Below, piece after piece: positions 53,925 to 64,000 of a DNA stretch of 64,000 bases. The stretch lies in NCBI GenBank assembly GCA_047967505.1, contig CM106538.1. One strand, 5' to 3'. Position 1 is the stretch's first letter; every line of letters begins with the position of its first letter. This DNA comes from Dipteris shenzhenensis. Taxonomy: Eukaryota > Polypodiophyta > Polypodiopsida > Gleicheniales. Both the position numbers and the translations under genes were made by a program. A model generated the notes under the pieces. It was not told the DNA's origin and made no database searches. It saw nothing but the letters and a program-made list of their open reading frames with translations.

Positions 53925-54423
53925 CTAACAGACTCTCTAGTTGGAACTGGATGAACTCGTCCATCTTTTGAGTTTCTCTAATCTCGATCATTAGAGCACT
54001 CTCTAACATCGTGAAACTCATGTTATGCATAATGCGTGACAACACATCAGCAACTTTATTATCCTTCCCTCTTCGGTACCGAATTGTCAAATTAAACTCC
54101 TGCATGAGTTCTGCCCACCTAGCTTGGCAGCCTCTCAAGTTAGGTTGTTTACAAAAATGTTTCAGAGTATCATGATCAACATCCACATAAAATTCTGATC
54201 CATACAAATAATGTCTCCATGTTTTCAAAGCATGGACAACAGCATACAACTCTAATTCATGAGTTGGCCAATTTCCTTGAGAGGGAGAAAGCTTCTTGCT
54301 TTCAAAGGCTACTAGCCTTCCCTCTTGGTGGAGAACTGCTCCTACCGCAATGCCACTTGCATCAGTTTCAAGGAAAAACAGTTTCTGGGGATCAACTATT
54401 TTTAACACCGGTTCTGAGACCAC
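53925..54423 (-). pseudogene. RNase H domain of the second gypsy
   Basis: It reads LFFLETDASGIAVGAVLHQE, GRLVAFESKKLSPSQGNWPT, HELELYAVVHALKTWRHYLY, VDVDHDTLKHF and GKDNKVADVLSR. The acidic residues of RNase H are present. The frame then runs into the deletion boundary. Confidence 0.87.
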
Positions 54424-54512
54424 AGCTTATTTTATGGTGTGAAAACTTTCCTGTTGATTCTGTCCCCATATAAAAGGTGCTTTATCTGAGGTCAGATCAG
54501 TCAATGGCGATA

Positions 54513-55154
54513 TTATTTCGGAATATCCTTTGATATGCCTTCGATAAAATTGGACAAATCCCAAGAATGATCGCAAAAAGCGGTCAGACTCTGAGGGATT
54601 GGCCAAGTCAGTATCTTAGCCACTTTCTTTGGATCCATTTCTACCCCCTCAGGAGTAATTATGAATCCTAAATACTCAAGTCTTACCATACACAGTATAG
54701 TCTTCTTTTTATTTACATAAAGATTGGCTTTCCTCAAAGTATTGAACACTATTCTTAAGTGTTCATGATGCTCAATAATACTTTTACTGAATACCAGAAT
54801 ATCATCAATAAAGTGTACTACAAACTTTTCGATATACGGACGTAGTAAATCGTTCATAAGCATGACGAATGTAGCTAGAGCATTGGTAAGTCCAAAGGGC
54901 ATTACCAAAAACTCATAATGTCCAAACCTGCTTCCAAAAGCGGTTTTATGCACATCCTCGGCTCTAATACGGATCTGATGGTAGCCACACTTAAGATCTA
55001 TCTTACTGGAAATTACGGCCCCATGTAATGCATCTAGCAAATCATCGATCCAAGCCATCGGATACCTGTGCTTAATAGTGATATTATTCAATGCTCTGTA
55101 ATCTAGACAGAGACGAAAAGTATCATCTTTCTTCTTCTTTAATATCAATGGCAA
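54513..55154 (-). pseudogene. Reverse transcriptase of the second gypsy
   Basis: It contains LILKKKKDDTFRLCLDYRAL, SSKIDLKCGYHQIRI, LVMPFGLTNALATF and VVHFIDDILVFS (catalytic DD present). Stops separate it from upstream (near 55155) and from RNase H (near 54440-54520), where the frame changes at LTAFCDHS. Confidence 0.88.
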
Positions 55155-55199
55155 AGCAAAAGGTGAAAAACTTGGTTGAATCTACCCCAACTTGAGGTA

Positions 55200-55695
55200 T
55201 TCTTCCAGTTGTCTTTGCACCTCCGCCTCTTCAGTAAAACTCAACCTATAGGGAGGTCTACTTACAGGTTCTGCCCCCGAGATTAGTTCAATCTTATGCT
55301 GAACATTCCGCTCTGGAGGTAACCCATAAGGTAGCTCATCCCTAAAACAATCAGAGAACTCCTCTGTTATTTAATCAGCCAGCTTGGCCATCTCTCCATT
55401 TTGGGCAACATCAGTGCTGGCCGAAGAATCATCAATCGGCTCTACCGATGCTGTACAAAGAAACAAAAACTCTTCTTGAGCTTTTCGAATTTCCATCACG
55501 GAAACCAACGGTTCTTGAGGTATATCCTTTTCACCTCATAAGACATACATCACATCATTCATCTTGAATTGATAAATGTGCTTTTTCCAATCTATGGCTG
55601 GATTCTTCCTAGAATGCCAAGCCTTACCCAGGGCTATGTTTGCATGAGCAAGCTTAGTCATTTCAAAATCAAGCTTCTCAGCATAGTCCTGAATT
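55200..55695 (-). pseudogene. Protease-to-RT linker, decayed
   Basis: No long open frame is seen. The reading resembles the usual linker (for example a Leu/Glu-rich segment before RT) but is broken by stops near 55372 and 55539. Confidence 0.4.
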
Positions 55696-57212
55696 CAAAG
55701 CTCCAACTGGGTAACCCTTTGGTCCCATACTTCAGTTGAACTTCCGTCTGCCATCCTGACTGTATATGCATAGTCAGATGGGCTAGTCTTTAGTTTCAGC
55801 CTCTTTACGAGCTTGGAGTTAATTACATTGTGCGTTGACGCTGAGTAAAACAACACAATGACTTGATGATTAGCTTCTTGCCCTTTCATCTTAATTAACT
55901 CTGTATCATTAAAGGCTGTATACCCCGTTGCTGTGGGCTTTGACAAGATATTATCAAGTGCACTAGTTACTAACTTAGCAACAGACACACATAACAAAAA
56001 AGGTACTGACCTTTGAGAAGATCTCGCTAGCTGAATCTGCATCTGTTCTGCTCTGGGACTTCCCTCCATTTCCACATTGCATTTTGAGACCATCATCTCA
56101 GCCATCCAACGATCTTTGTTTCGTGGACAATCTTTCCATTGATGAGGCTGAAGGCAACCAAAACACAAGCCTTCTCTCCTCGCTTTTTCCCTTTGCTCTG
56201 GGTTCAAAGAGGACTTCGACCAAGCCCGGGCTACCATTGGTGTTACTTTTCTTTTCATTCCAATGGTGGTACTTGATTTAGGAGTCTCAACTGGTTTTGC
56301 CTGCTTGGCTTGACCACTAGGCTGTGAGGCACTCCCTTTGCTAATCCACTTCTTCTTAAACCCAGTTTTCTTCAGGTACCCATACTGAGTCCCAACCTGC
56401 ACAAACCCCCTTGGTCTATTCCCTTTTGCATCCTCATAGTTCAGGGCTATGGCAATCGCTTCATCTAGCGTGTTCGCATACTTAGCCCGAACTTCCATCT
56501 TTATCCGATCATTCAATCCAAAGATAAAATCTTTTACTTGGATTGACTGAGGTAGGGGTTCATCAACCTTCATTACACTTTCTCTAAACTTATCAGTGTA
56601 TTCTGCCACTGATAAATTTCTTTGACGAAGGTTTTGATACTGGTCCCAAGCTCGGGATGCTTCGTCAAGAGGTAGGAAGTGTTTTCTAAATTCCTTTTAA
56701 AACCCCTCCCAAGTAATGGATGCTACTCCATCTTTCTGTTGTTTTATCCACCACCTATCCGCTGCCTCATTAAACATATGGGTGGCCTCGCGGATTTTCT
56801 TCATATCATTCCTGATTTCACAAATGGCGAATGCCTCGTCCCATTTGTGTAACTAGGTCTCTATGATATCGGAACTACTGTCAAACATCCGACCAGAATA
56901 CTTTTCTGGCCTATAATTGGCAATATTAGGCACCTTAGCCCTCCTAGGCTCGACCATACGAACACTCCGGTTCCATCGAAGATTACCTTTCTCCTCACGA
57001 GATGGTTTGGCAGACATACTATGCACCATTTTCCTGAGCTCAGACTGCCCTACATTTGTTTGTAACTGCTGCACTAAAATCTATTACAAGGCATCCTCTA
57101 ACATTGCAATTCTACCAGATAGTGTATGACCTGTTGGACGCGACACCTGCGGGGTCGGCCGGACTCGCGACTCTACGGGACCCATCCTAGAAGCTTCTTC
57201 TTCTACTTCCAT
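55695..57212 (-). pseudogene. Gag and protease of the second gypsy
   Basis: The start ATG is at 57210-57212 (MEVEEEASRMGPVESRVRP). Stops follow near 57085, 56850 and 56697. The last two fit CAG/CAA to TAG/TAA changes. The gag core reads AEYTDKFRESVMKVDEPLPQ, VKDFIFGLNDRIKMEVRAKY and EAIAIALNYEDAKG. The zinc knuckle CFGCLQPHQWKDC is one residue short of CX2CX4HX4C. The protease site reads VLFYSASTHNVIN, where the family has V-D-S-G-A-T-H: the catalytic Asp is Tyr and Gly is Ala. Confidence 0.87.
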
Positions 57213-57222
57213 TTAGGTCAAT

Positions 57223-57246
57223 GGGTGTGTGTGTGTGTGTGTGTGT
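57223..57246. repeat. (TG)n microsatellite in the gypsy leader
   Basis: About 24 bp of alternating T and G lie just upstream of the gag start (antisense CA repeat in the transcript). Confidence 0.9.
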
Positions 57247-58327
57247 TTTTAAAAATAAAAATAAAACACTGCTTGCAACTGTAATTACAAATCGAAAGTT
57301 CAACTTCCAACTTTACAACAAACCAAGCATATATCACACTATAACCAAAACCACTTTTCATTGTACTAGGGAAACTCCTACAATCCGAAATAACTTAAAC
57401 ACGGAGGCAATTAAATAAGTATATGCTCCCACAAAACTTAGAAGGCATAGAAAGCTCCCTGGTTATATCTTTGCTGCATGAAGAGATTAACTAGTCCCCG
57501 TAAGCCACTCCAACATGCATTTATGACCTGCCTTGTAATCACAAACATGCTGTACGGTCATAACGTCAGACCCTTGCAAAGTAACTGACCCACGACCTCT
57601 GTTACGCACCAACCTTTGGTGTTAACCAAAGCTCCGCCAACTGGTCAAGACTTGCAAATTCCACGATGCTACGTTTTTTTTTTCACATACAACGAGACGC
57701 TCATCTATGAGTTACCAGCATCGAAAACGTTAAAGGATCTCCTCTTAATGCAGATGTCTAGATCAGTTTCCCTATCCCTAAAATAGTTGCAGGTTGACGA
57801 ATGGAATCACAATAAAATTAATTACGAAACTAGTCTATACTCCTAGGCTCCTGAAGTCCCGTCTTGACAGCAAGTCCCTCCCCGCGATATCACGGAGTCC
57901 TGAATGTAACCACCCGAAATCCTTTGCGTGATACCAAAGTATGAACCTACGGCTGTATGCGATCCACTATCACACAATAGCTCTTTGTAGGTAGTCGTAA
58001 CTCCAGTAACCTCCTCACACGATGTCAAGGAACACCAAACTGTAACCAGCATTGCGATGACGTCCGTGGACACACAGTACCTTTGGTCATGCACTGCTCA
58101 TCAGCGCTGCTCCTAATCACGTAACATAAATCTGAAAAGCCAGAGTTCCAACTCCTGCGACAACCTCCCTTAACAAACGACTTTGCAAGCATCAACGTTG
58201 ACGAACTACAGGGTGTCCCCACCAAACGACACAGATAATCTGTCAGGATTCAACACAATCCATCCACACCGCCAATCGACCAGCTTACATCCACGCCTAC
58301 CCAAGACCTTCTCGTGATCCACCTGCA
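57247..58327 (-). other. 5' untranslated leader of the second gypsy
   Basis: It lies between primer site and gag, about 1.1 kb. Frames here (57843-58225) have no recognised domain. Confidence 0.6.
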
Positions 58328-58339
58328 GCTCTGATACCA
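58328..58339 (-). other. Primer binding site of the second gypsy
   Basis: On the minus strand it reads TGGTATCAGAGC, the initiator-tRNA-Met complement, three bases from the 5' LTR. Confidence 0.93.
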
Positions 58340-58342
58340 AAA

Positions 58343-58802
58343 TGACACATCCAAATCTGATTACTTCTAGCTTTACATTGAATCACGGGCACATGCACTT
58401 GTTTTATCCTCCCAGCCAACCTCGATGGTAGCAAGCTTCTCAACAAAAATCAAGAAGAAGCTGTTTTCATGAACGCTTTAGCTTGCTTAATCCCAACAAG
58501 CCCCAAAACTTCCTAGATGGATCTAGTATGCCACATGTCTTCAATTTAGGGTCCTTCCTTAATGCTTCATTTACCCCTCTCTTGGGATATCATTTGCCCC
58601 TAGGCATATTTCATGCATTTAGGTCCCTTAGCCTTAGATCCACCTAGTCTAGTGCCATGTCACCCACACCAAGGACCTTGACCTTTATTCCTTTTTGATC
58701 ATTTACATGTGGCTCAAACAAATATAATACAAACATTGATCCTTTAAAGGAAAATATCGACTAACCCTTCCGAGGTCATGTTATCTCAACTTGAGCATAA
58801 CG
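58343..58802 (-). repeat. 5' LTR of the second gypsy (460 bp)
   Basis: It matches 52511-52978, with about 20 substitutions and a short gap after TTGGGATATC. Confidence 0.93.
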
Positions 58803-58807
58803 CACGA

Positions 58808-58835
58808 GGCAAGAGAGAGGAAGAGGGGTGAGAGG
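58808..58835 (+). repeat. Repeat X, copy 2, right part
   Basis: GGCAAGAGAGAGGAAGAGGG matches 15246-15272 (AGCAAGAGAGGGGAAGAGGG). Homology ends at about 58835, where copia sequence resumes. Confidence 0.75.
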
Positions 58836-58849
58836 AATTGGGTTGCAAG

Positions 58850-59200
58850 GAGGCTATATGGCTTGATCGGCTAGTGGGAGACTCGGGGATTCATACAGGT
58901 GTATCGCCATTGCATAGTGACTCCATGAGTGCTATTCAACTAGCACGGAATCAGGTCTTTCATGCAAAGACCAAACACATTTAGGTCAAGTACCATTTCA
59001 TCAGGGAGATACTTAAGGACAAGCACATAGAGCTTGTCAAGGTTTATACAGATGATAACCCTACGGATATACTAAAGAAGAGTCTACCTAGTCAAGGGTT
59101 TTGAGTATTGTCATGTCTTTATGGCCACTAGTTGTTCTCCCTTCAAGGCACATTGTCCTTTAAGCGAAAGTTTGGGGGGATTAAAGGCCATTTTGCCTTA
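58850..59200 (+). pseudogene. Copia RNase H C-terminus and 3' end
   Basis: The plus frame reads CKEAIWLDRLVGDSGI, LHSDSMSAIQLARNQVFHAK, TKHI-stop-VKYHFIREILKDKH and YTDDNPTDILKKSLPSQGF. This is the end of a copia pol (RNase H). A G-rich tract AAGTTTGGGGGGATT (59168-59182) follows, the likely polypurine tract before the 3' LTR. It is the continuation of the plus-strand copia arm after the X and gypsy insertions. Confidence 0.85.
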
Positions 59201-59206
59201 ACCTCG

Positions 59207-59447
59207 GTTATATACAAAATATTCAACATATATATATAAATGACATGGAAGATAAGGGTGTGTTCCTCTCTGGCTCTTACTCTCTCTTGTTTTCACTTTC
59301 GTTGTGAACTCACCCCCAGTTATGTACACAATACTCAACATCTATATATGAATGACATAGAAGCTAAGGGTGGTTTAGCACCCACAAATCTAAGTGTTCC
59401 TCTCTGGCTCTCACTCTCTCTTGTTTTTGCTTCTGTTGTGAACTCAC
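59207..59447. repeat. Tandem duplication, about 110-130 bp units
   Basis: 'GTTAT.TACA.AAT' ... TTGTGAACTCAC occurs at 59207-59313 and again at 59319-59447; the second has an extra segment (GGTTTAGCACCCACAAAT). It may be part of the copia 3' LTR. Confidence 0.8.
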
Positions 59448-60829
59448 AAAAATGTCCACTAACTCTTAAGTTCCCTTGGCGGGGCAAGCTATTAAAAATA
59501 ATGCACTTCAAATTACATAGCCTTGGCTTTTCCCTTGATTAACGTCCTGCAAAATGATCAAAAATACGAGTGGAACTTAAAGTAGGAGCAAGCCTTTATA
59601 GAAATGCCAATGAAAATGCTTAAAAGAGCACCCATCTTCATCCCCCAACTACAATCTAGAGTTCTACATTGTCTTCATCCCCCAACTATGATCGAGAGTT
59701 CTACATTGTCTTAGCCATAGGGGCTTGAAGGATGGCATGCTACCTTTCTTAGCTCATGAGATAAGTTGCACCGTCATTTGTAACAATTGAACCTTGCTTA
59801 TAAAAAGACCTTATATACCCATGCAACACCTAATTCTAGCAAGAATATTTGTTGCCCACATGAAGGTAAAATCTTTGTTGGGAATGAGGCACTTCACCTC
59901 ATGCTCAAGAAACTTATGGGACAATTATTACAATAGTAGGGGAGGGAAAGAAGAGTAGACGAGTGAAGAGAGGAAAGCAAAGATATTAATGATTGCCATA
60001 AGGAGGGGGATGAGAGGAATGCAAAGACTAGTGAGGGTGCAATTGGAAGACTGTAATCACCTCCCATTTATTTTTTTATTATGTTGTTCTTACAATGTTT
60101 TTTTTGTTTTTGTTTTTGAAACAATGTTATGAAGCATAGCAAGGAGAAATTCACGTGATCTTTTTGCTAAATTGGCATCACCAAAGTGCCTTCTTAACCT
60201 AGCCGAGACCTAGCCACTCCATCTCTTTCAACCTATGAAACTAATTGGAGGCTACTCTTCCCTCTCCTTCCCTCCTATTTCTTTACTCCCTTATTCATAC
60301 AAGTTTATGTAGCCTAGTGGTAAAATTTCTTCTATGAGTATTGGTAAGGTTTTGAAGTAGCCCCTTCTGGTGAATCAATACAATCGGAAGCCTTTCCTAC
60401 TCTGCGACTTTCCACATATAGAACCAATTGCAATCCTCACACCAAAATCAAATACCTCTTGTTAAGATAATTAAGGAAGATAAATTAAGTTGATGGAATC
60501 AAGGGCCCTTAGAATGCGTTAATGGGGATGTAGGTGAGTAAAGTAACGTTGAATCATGGGAAGGCTTTAGGAGCAAAGTAATAACTTCATATGTGGAATG
60601 ACTTTTCATATTAAAATCAACACAATTGAAGTAAAACAGTTGTTTGAACCTACATTGCCGCAATTCATTCATCATATTATTTTTTTGCAAATCTCATATG
60701 GAAATCTATGACCAAAGTTCCCGCAGAAAATGCCTCCTACACCCCTATGTGTCTAGCAATACACCTTTCGTCATACACATTATCCACTCTAACTTATGAG
60801 CTCCACAAATATGGCTCCCAATCTCTTTG
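59448..60829. other. Intergenic DNA, no gene recognised
   Basis: A 35-38 bp unit (CATCCCCCAACTA...GAGTTCTACATTGTCTT) is repeated in tandem at 59639-59712. Downstream of the GH1 stop (below 60830) the frame 60690-60499 has no domain. Confidence 0.45.
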
Positions 60830-61743
60830 CTAATACCACTCTTCTCCTATGTGTTGATTTCCTTCACTTACATGTGTCGCAATTGTATCATTTTGGGAGA
60901 GTATATGTTTGAACCATAGGGCTGATAATCTAGCGTATCGATCAAGATTTTCATCAACATAATATATGCCAAATCTCGTCTCCAATCCTAGCGTTGTCTC
61001 AAATCCATCAACGAGAGACCACACAAACATGCCTCGTACATTTGCTCCATCTCTGCATCCACATCGATAGCCATTGTATAATGTGGGGAAGAGATTAAAC
61101 CTATCATTTCAAGCTTTGAAGTAAATTGGCATGTTCTCATATCAACAAGTGTACATCATATTTCATCTTTTTAAAAGTGAACATTTCTACGTATACACAA
61201 ATGTACTCTTGAACACTTTTCTATCTTCTTTTTTTTAATGTATGACCTTTTCAAGCCTTAACCTGATATAGACCTAACAAATATTCTATTTTGAAATCTT
61301 TTCACATAAATGAAAGACATACCGTATCCCTTTGATCAACGATTTTAAATATGTTGAATAAAACTCCACTCGATCAACATCATCCAAAGAGGTGTTTGAC
61401 ATGCCCCAACCTATGCCATAATATGAATATCATTACCATACTATTTTTTAAGAGTACAAGACAAACTCACTACTAATTGATGTTTTAAGAAAAATAAAAG
61501 GACATGAAACCTTACCAAGTGCCGTTATGTAGGTTGGGAAGTTGTCATAATGAGTCCTCATGTAGCCTACAATTTTTTCCATGCACCATGGTACAGAATA
61601 TTCGCCATCATTCTGCATGGTGACAACAAATTATGTAATAACTCTCCTTTTAAAAGAAAGTGAATAGATTTTTTTGAAAGCAAAAAAGGACAAAGGTATT
61701 ATTAGTAGCAATACCTTGCCAATGACCACTCCGTCTTTATATG
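60830..61743 (-). pseudogene. Glycoside hydrolase family 1 (beta-glucosidase-like), last four exons
   Basis: Four exons joined by GT-AG introns keep one frame: 61743-61715 (YKDGVVIGK), 61612-61516 (NDGEYSVPWCMEKIVGYMRT, ending YITALG), 61410-61323 (WGMSNTSLDDVDRVEFYSTY, LKSLIKGI) and 61052-60830 (DGANVRGMFVWSLVDGFETT, RFGIYYVDENLDRY, LSALWFKHIL). The exon pattern, including a very short exon, and the block order match the C-terminal half of plant GH1 enzymes, which hydrolyse beta-glycosides through a (beta/alpha)8 barrel. Two key sites are altered: the nucleophile motif I-T-E-N-G reads ITALG, and the N-F-E-W sugar-binding site reads GFET. Upstream exons are not in the window before a LINE starts near 62150; they may lie beyond 64000. 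Confidence 0.85.
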
Positions 61744-62150
61744 CTGAAACGATAGTTTCAAAAAGTGCTTAGAAAACAAGGTGAAGGGAATGGGAAGAAG
61801 AAATAGAATTCGTTTCAATGTTTATTAAAGTTTGAGAGGGTTGGATTATGAGAGATAAAACGCAAACACCCTAAACTTTCTTATGAAAAAGCTATTAACC
61901 AAGTTTTGAAAGGGTGGAAAAAATTGCTTCTCATTTTCAAATGGGAAGAAGACAGATCACTCATTCTACCGTTTATCAAAAGTTTGAGACCAAAACTTCT
62001 TATGAAAATTTCTATTAACCAAGTTTTCAAAGGGTAGAAAGAATTGCCTAAATTCTTTTCATTTCATAATGCTAATCGGAGAAAAGAAAAGAAAATGCAT
62101 TTCAAATGTTCGGAGAAAACGTAATGAACCTTCATTTTTCACCTCTAAAA
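61744..62150. other. AT-rich intron-like sequence with a direct repeat
   Basis: 'CTTATGAAAA....CTATTAACCAAGTTTT.AAAGGGT' occurs at about 61880-61920 and 61998-62040, so about 110 bp are duplicated. It probably belongs to the next upstream intron of the GH1 gene. Confidence 0.5.
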
Positions 62151-64000
62151 AATATTTTAGGGGTGCATCAGGGTGAGACTTCAGCAAGACGAAGCAGAAA
62201 GCCTTTGCCTCGGTGGTGAAGAGGTGGAACGTGGAGGTCATCCTCCTACAAGAGATCAAGACAGGTTCTGATAATAATCCTTGGATGGCTCTAAATTTAC
62301 TGGAATTTTCCTCCTTAATCAACTGCCTATCCAGAGGCAGGGGCGGGGTCGCCATTCTGTATCGACCCTTGGTCGCGTGTACTGAGATCGGTCGTTATGA
62401 TATGGGGTCCTTGTTAGCTGTGGAAGTCTCTTACAAGGGGTTCGTCTTCAAGATAGCAAATATCTAGGCTCCGAATGTCTGCACTGAGAGGGGAGAGTTG
62501 TGGAATCTGATGGGAGAAAAGCTATTAGGGGAGAGGTGGTTGTTGGGGGGGGACTGGAACATGGTGGATCGCCCAAAAGATAGATCGGTGCAGTCGAGTG
62601 GGATCCTAGGAGGTGAGGCGGAAGACTGGGATTCCTTGGTGCTAAACAAAGGCCTGGTGGATTGCAGGGAGTTAGATCCGGATGCTCTCTTCGGGTTCAC
62701 TTGGTATAACAAGAGGAAAGGAGAGGAGCTCTGTGCCGGTAGACTCGACAGGTTCTATGTCTCCAAGGAGACCTGCGTGCGCATGCAGGTCTTTCCGATC
62801 ACATCCCTACGTGCCCTTTAAGCTGGACAAACGGCAACTGGCCTATGATCGATTCTGTGTGGAGGTGAGTAGAACCTGGAAGTCCGCCACTAAGGGGTCC
62901 CAGGACCCTATGCTCAAGTGGGATATGGCCATCAAGGCTGTGATGCAGGTGGCTAAAGAGTGTGATAAGCAGAAAAGAAGGTGGGTACATACCATGTCTA
63001 GGCAGGTAAGCAGGTAAGTGCGTGTTGGGAAAGCTTGAAGAGAGCAGTTGACGAAAGCCCGACAGACTCGTACCTGGCTACATTGATGTTCGAGGCTGAA
63101 GAGGTCCTAAGAAAGGTCAAGCTGGAGAAGGCAGAAAAGGCCAGACTTCAAAGTAGGCTGACCTAGTTACAGCATTATGACTGCCCCTCCAAAGTCTTCC
63201 TCCAGGCAGTTAAGAAAAAGCAGACCAGGGAAAGCATCGACAGAGTCGTGGACAAAGAAAGCAACCTTGTCACTGAATATTGGCACATCGCTCAAGTATT
63301 CCTTCAAGAGCTGTCTAGTATAGTGGGGGAACAGGCCATCTCGGTCCAGTCCTGGCAGCATAGGTCCCAAGAGTTCCTAAGCCAAGTGAACTCTTAGCTG
63401 TCGGGGGCCGACAAGGCTAGTTTAAGCAGACCGTTCTCTGTGGAGGAGCTTAAGGAAGCTTTGGACTACCTCGAAAACGAGAAGGCACCTGGCCCAGATG
63501 GCTTGCCAACTCAATTTTTTCAGGCCTTCTGGGAAGTAATTAAATTGGATTATACAGCCATGGTTCAGCAGGCTGTTCGCTGTGGCTCCCTCTCCATTGG
63601 GCTTAGTAAAGCTCTTTCCCAAAAAGCATTCCAAGCTCCGAGCAGGTGATTGGCGCCCCATCACCCTACTGAACACGTCCTATAAGATCCTGGCTAAGGC
63701 CATCACCCTCAGAATAAGGGACTTGTGCTCAAGAGTGGTAGACAAGGAGCAGAACGGGTTCATTAAGGGGAGAGACATTTTCAAGAACATCTTGACTGTC
63801 ACCACAGCTTTAGACTGCGCACAACAGACGGGGAAGAAGACCTTGCTCCTTGGCTTCAATTTTGACAAGGCGTATAACCGTGAGAGGTGGGACTTTATGC
63901 TCTGTGTCCTGAGAAAGCTTGGGTTCGGGACAGTGTTCTGTGGTTTTGTGCAGACACTGTTTGGCAATGCATCTGCTGTGATGCGTTTGAATGGAGGAGC
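62150..64000 (+). mobile_element. LINE retrotransposon (endonuclease and RT), running off the window
   Basis: Endonuclease parts are RWNVEVILLQEIKTG (catalytic Glu), RGRGGVAILYRP, LLGGDWNMVDRPKDRS, FGFTWYNKR, GRLDRFYVSKE and, in a third frame near 62790, SDHIPT. RT begins in 63440-63649 (EKAPGPDGLPTQFFQAFWEV). In another frame to the edge it continues with DWRPITLLNTSYKILAKAIT, DKEQNGFIKGRDI and LLGFNFDKAYNRERWDF. In that last motif both aspartates of the usual L-D-F-E-K-A-Y-D pattern are asparagine. Several frameshifts and stops confirm that it is dead. The start of the endonuclease near 62160 is damaged or truncated. Confidence 0.9.

Larger units (their letters stand above)
52511..58802 (-). 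mobile_element. Full-length Ty3/gypsy element, about 6.3 kb
   Basis: LTRs 52511-52978 and 58343-58802 flank gag-pol on the minus strand. The flanks CATGA (52506-52510) and CACGA (58803-58807) are a 5-bp target duplication with one change. The primer site is 58328-58339 and the polypurine tract 52979-52992. Gag, protease, RT, RNase H and a partial integrase are recognisable, but stops, a mutated protease and a deletion in integrase make it non-autonomous. The LTRs differ at roughly 20 sites in 460 by eye, so it is older than the chromovirus at 31703. Confidence 0.94.

Noticed and set aside
57843-58225. Cys-rich minus frames in the second gypsy leader
   Set aside because: No known domain was recognised. 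The position between primer site and gag start is normally untranslated.

Overview
The window is nuclear DNA of a land plant with a large, transposon-rich genome. The evidence is Ty3/gypsy elements primed by initiator-tRNA-Met, a Ty1/copia element, LINE fragments, a plant-type universal stress protein gene, a PPR-like pseudogene and exons of a glycoside hydrolase family 1 (beta-glucosidase) gene with GT-AG introns. The style (very low gene density, PPR fragments with the wording 'AIHSQ..KSGF..D.FVG') would suit a fern or another non-seed plant, but nothing seen fixes the lineage.

Layout. 1-4500: a decayed Ty3/gypsy element on the + strand (gag, protease, reverse transcriptase, RNase H; no integrase or LTR seen). 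4500-12300: AT-rich non-coding DNA with many short direct repeats, a pyrimidine array (8810-9150) and an array built on a CTGGTTTA motif (10715-11650). 12334-14480: an unrecognised broken coding region, a near-perfect 0.2-kb hairpin (12808-13020) and a PPR pseudogene. 14920-15272: repeat X, first copy. 16090-24292: a large unclassified repeat (A) carrying decayed ORFs and a foldback element. 24293-31700: mostly AT-rich DNA, with a strand-biased GCAC array (27110-27960) and duplicated LTR-like sequence (30065-31305). 31703-39031: a complete chromovirus-type Ty3/gypsy element on the - strand, with a perfect AGGAG target duplication. 39974-40615: the only intact host gene, a universal stress protein (- strand). 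41540-43530: microsatellites and a LINE 3' fragment. 43790-48918: a second, rearranged and inverted copy of the large repeat (D). 48905-59200: a Ty1/copia element partly duplicated in inverted orientation, interrupted by repeat X, which is itself interrupted by a second full-length Ty3/gypsy element (52511-58802). 60830-61743: the last four exons of a GH1 gene (- strand). About 62150-64000: a LINE on the + strand running off the window.

How the parts relate. Most of the sequence is layered insertion and decay. The order is readable in places: copia, then repeat X, then gypsy at 52-59 kb, with the empty X site preserved at 15 kb. The two full-length gypsy elements have LTR pairs that differ by roughly 2% (31-39 kb) and 4% (52-59 kb) by eye. 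No convincing new multi-gene biological system was found. The most unusual signals are structural: the GCAC array, the 12.8-kb hairpin, the inverted duplication of an already dead copia segment, the paired A/D repeats, and a GH1 gene model lacking its nucleophile.
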